From: Hyphomicrobiales bacterium
Lineage (GTDB): Bacteria > Pseudomonadota > Alphaproteobacteria > Rhizobiales > Xanthobacteraceae
DNA length: 7,959 bases
Assembly: GCA_003133345.1 (NCBI GenBank)
Contig: PKXB01000169.1
Location: 22,933 to 30,891 of the forward strand
Direction: 5' to 3'
Both the position numbers and the translations under genes were made by a program. This document shows, piece after piece, positions 5,677-7,959 of the stretch. The notes below the pieces were generated by a model. The model made no database searches, was not told where the DNA came from, and saw only the letters and a program-made list of their open reading frames with translations. The first letter of the stretch is position 1. Each line of letters begins with the position of its first letter.

Positions 5677-7959
5677 TTACGGATTTGTGCCCGCCGCGAC
5701 ACTCATCGCCAGCACGCGGGCGACGTGCAGCGCAGCGCGATCGGCGCCGTCGCGGATCTGATGCCGACAGGAAGTGCCGTCGGCCACAATCAGCGCGTCC
5801 GCGGGCCCCTTGCGCACCGCCGGCAGCAACGACAGCTCGCCCATCTTGAGCGAGACGTCGATGGTCGCGGCGTCGTAGCCGAAACTGCCCGCCATGCCGC
5901 AGCAGCTCGATTCGACGGTTTCGACGCTCAATTCCGGGATCATCCTGAGCACGTTCTCGACTGCGCCCATGGCGTCGAAGGCCTTCTGGTGGCAGTGGCC
6001 GTGCAGCATCGCCTTTCTCGGCAATGCGCCGAGCGGCAATTTCAAGCGGCCTTCCTTCTGCTCGCGGGCGAGGAATTCCTCCAGCAGCAGCGCCTGTCCC
6101 GCCAGCGCGTCGGCGGCTTCGCTTTTGATGAGCGCCGGCAGCTCGTCGCGGAAGCCGAGCAGACAGCTCGGCTCGAGGCCTATCACCGGCACGCCGCGCG
6201 ACACATAGGGCGCGAACGCAGCCAGCGTGCGCTCCATCTCGCGCTTCGCCTGATCGACCCGCCCGACCGATAAAAACGTGCGGCCGCAGCACAGCGGGCG
6301 CGCGTCACCGTCCGTCGGCAACACCGCATGCACGCGATAGCCGCCGGCCACCAGCACGCTCAGCGCGGCATCTAGATTCTCGCGCTCGAAATAGCGGTTG
6401 AAGGTATCGGCGAACAACACGACCTCGCGGATCGGCTCAGCCGACGGCGCGGCGTTGTAGGCCCAGTCGGAACGGTCGCGATAAGTGTCCTGGCGCCATG
6501 TCGGCAGGCTGCGCCGCCGCGAAAAGCCCGCGAATATCTCGGACGCTTTGCGCAACGTTGGAATGCGGTCGCGCAGATTGGCCAGCAAGGGCCAGCGCGC
6601 GGCATAGGGCGCGTAATGCGGCAGGAAGCCGACCAGTCGGTCGTGCAGCGTGAGGCCATGCTTGGCCGCGCGCGCCGCCAGCACTTCGATCTTCATGCGC
6701 GCCATGTCGACGCCGGTCGGGCATTCGCGCCGACAGGCCTTACAGGAGACGCACAGCTTGAGCGTCTCGGCCATCTCGTCGGAGGCGAGCGCGTCGGGCC
6801 CGAGCTGGCCGCTGAGCGCGAGCCGCAGTGTATTGGCGCGCCCGCGCGTGACGTCGCGCTCGTCGCGCGTCACCCGATACGATGGGCACATGGCGCCGCC
6901 CGTCAATTTCCGGCAGGCGCCGTTGTTGTTGCACATCTCGACCGCGCCCTGGAACCCATTGCCGGTGCCGGTATAGGCCGACCAGTCGAGATGGGTCGTG
7001 ATGGCTTCGCCGTGATAGCCGGGCGCGTAGCGCAACAGGCTGCGGTCGTCGAATTTCGGCGGGCGCACCACCTTGCCGGGATTGTAGAGGCCGTTCGGAT
7101 CGAAGCGGTCCTTGACCTCCTCGAACGCACGCGCGAGGCGCGAGCCGAACATCGGCTCGTTGAACTCGGAGCGCACCAGCCCGTCGCCATGCTCGCCGGA
7201 ATGCGAGCCTTTGTAGTCGCGCACCATGGCGAACGTCTCCTCGGCGATTTCGCGCATGGCATGCACGTCTTTTTCGAGCCGCAGGTTGAGCACTGGCCGC
7301 ACATGCAGGCAGCCGGAGCCGGCATGGGCGTACCAGGTGCCGCGGGTGCCGTGCTTCTCGAAGATCGCCGTGAGCCGGCTGGTGTAGTCGGCGAGATGCT
7401 CGAGCGGCACCGCGCAATCCTCGACGAAGGAGATCGGTTTACCCTGCTCCTTCATCGACATCATGATGTTGAGGCCAGAGGTGCGCAGGTCGGTGATGGC
7501 GGCCTGCAGATCGGCATTGAGCACCTCGATCATGCCGCCCCATTTTTCGCCGCTCTTGTCCCAGCCAAAGCCGAGATCGCCAATCATGTCCTTGAGCTTG
7601 CGCAGCCGGCGCAGGTTTTCCTCGTAATTGTCCTCGCCGAATTCGACCAGCAGGATGGCGGCGGGGGTGCCGCGCACGAGTTTGTCCAACGTCGGCCGGA
7701 ACATCGGGTTTTCGCCCGCCAGCTCGATCATGGTGCGGTCGATCAGTTCCACCGCGATCGGCAGCAGGTGCACGATATGCCGGGTAGCCTCCATCGCTTC
7801 GCGGAAGTTGCCGAAGTGGCAAGCGCCGACCGCGCGGCGGCCGAGCAGCGGTGACAGTTTCAGTTCGATGCGGGTGGAAAAGCCGAGCGTGCCTTCCGAG
7901 CCGACCAGCACGTGGGCGAGATTGATGTCGTTCTTGCCGGGCACCAGCGCGTCGAGATT
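5677..7959 (-). CDS. FAD-linked D-2-hydroxyacid dehydrogenase fused to Fe-S/CCG domains (YdiJ-like), 5' end outside window
   Basis: Large flavin/iron-sulfur oxidoreductase; 760 codons are visible and the frame is open to the right edge, beginning NLDALVPGKNDINLAHVLVG. It resembles YdiJ-type fusions of about 1000 residues, so roughly 200-250 N-terminal residues (most of the FAD-binding domain) are missing. Positions below count from the GTG codon at 7944. The FAD-oxidase C-terminal domain spans about 10-290 and includes AHAGSGCLHVRP (H207, H214) and SHSGEHGDGLVR (E251, H252), matching metal- and substrate-binding residues of D-2-hydroxyglutarate dehydrogenases. A ferredoxin-like region follows, with C338, C344 and C353, then CVSCKACRRECP (C398, C401, C404, C408). 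The C-terminus holds two CCG (HdrB-like) repeats, at 552-554 with C594 and at 681-683 with HCH 650-652 and C726. It likely oxidises a D-2-hydroxyacid and passes electrons to the respiratory chain. 2-Hydroxyglutarate and lactate are both possible substrates. Confidence 0.9.
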   Translation of the reverse strand, partial: NLDALVPGKNDINLAHVLVGSEGTLGFSTRIELKLSPLLGRRAVGACHFGNFREAMEATRHIVHLLPIAVELIDRTMIELAGENPMFRPTLDKLVRGTPAAILLVEFGEDNYEENLRRLRKLKDMIGDLGFGWDKSGEKWGGMIEVLNADLQAAITDLRTSGLNIMMSMKEQGKPISFVEDCAVPLEHLADYTSRLTAIFEKHGTRGTWYAHAGSGCLHVRPVLNLRLEKDVHAMREIAEETFAMVRDYKGSHSGEHGDGLVRSEFNEPMFGSRLARAFEEVKDRFDPNGLYNPGKVVRPPKFDDRSLLRYAPGYHGEAITTHLDWSAYTGTGNGFQGAVEMCNNNGACRKLTGGAMCPSYRVTRDERDVTRGRANTLRLALSGQLGPDALASDEMAETLKLCVSCKACRRECPTGVDMARMKIEVLAARAAKHGLTLHDRLVGFLPHYAPYAARWPLLANLRDRIPTLRKASEIFAGFSRRRSLPTWRQDTYRDRSDWAYNAAPSAEPIREVVLFADTFNRYFERENLDAALSVLVAGGYRVHAVLPTDGDARPLCCGRTFLSVGRVDQAKREMERTLAAFAPYVSRGVPVIGLEPSCLLGFRDELPALIKSEAADALAGQALLLEEFLAREQKEGRLKLPLGALPRKAMLHGHCHQKAFDAMGAVENVLRMIPELSVETVESSCCGMAGSFGYDAATIDVSLKMGELSLLPAVRKGPADALIVADGTSCRHQIRDGADRAALHVARVLAMSVAAGTNP

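Noticed and set aside
5156..6292. Minus-strand open frame of about 378 codons overlapping the dehydrogenase end and the MFS start
   Set aside because: It is an out-of-frame reading of two genes with strong family evidence, giving an arginine/alanine/glycine-rich product without domains.
6616..7854. Long plus-strand open frame of about 412 codons inside the dehydrogenase gene
   Set aside because: It is exactly antisense to a well-conserved coding sequence, rich in R, A, H, V and E as expected from reverse reading of high-GC codons, and has no family resemblance or ribosome site.

Overview
The window reads as chromosomal DNA from a high-GC alphaproteobacterium. Codon use, the small secreted protein, a DUF4337-type membrane protein and a pair of palindromes between genes together suggest the Bradyrhizobium/Rhodopseudomonas/Xanthobacteraceae part of the Hyphomicrobiales. 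That placement is an inference from style and families, not a proven assignment. There are no rRNA, tRNA, CRISPR, phage or transposase genes.

Layout. The left edge (1-444, +) is the C-terminal third of a chromate transporter, ChrA. It converges with a three-gene ABC importer operon on the minus strand, transcribed from 2997 down to 441: a secreted NMT1/THI5-like substrate-binding protein, then an ATPase, then a permease. Both internal junctions are 4-base ATGA overlaps. The permease and chrA stop codons share the palindrome CTAG. Across a 51-bp divergent gap, two plus-strand genes follow: a DUF4337-type protein with three membrane segments and a long helical middle (3049-3621), and a 91-residue secreted protein with a perfect glycine zipper (3715-3990). 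The region 3991-4233 has no gene but carries two adjacent palindromes, a 28-bp perfect one and a 12-bp-arm hairpin, which look like a dispersed palindromic element. The right half is on the minus strand: a large FAD/Fe-S D-2-hydroxyacid dehydrogenase that runs off the right edge (5677-7959), followed 117 bp downstream by an MFS transporter of the anion:cation symporter (ACS) type (4234-5559).

How the genes work together. The ABC genes form a complete periplasmic-binding-protein importer of the nitrate/sulfonate/taurine/pyrimidine class; the ligand cannot be read from the sequence. The MFS carrier and the dehydrogenase plausibly form an uptake-and-oxidation pair for an organic or sugar-derived hydroxyacid. 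The two small plus-strand genes have no assignable function.

I found no clear new multi-gene system. The items most worth checking are the double palindrome, the glycine-zipper secreted protein, the ligand of the ABC importer and the transporter/dehydrogenase pairing.
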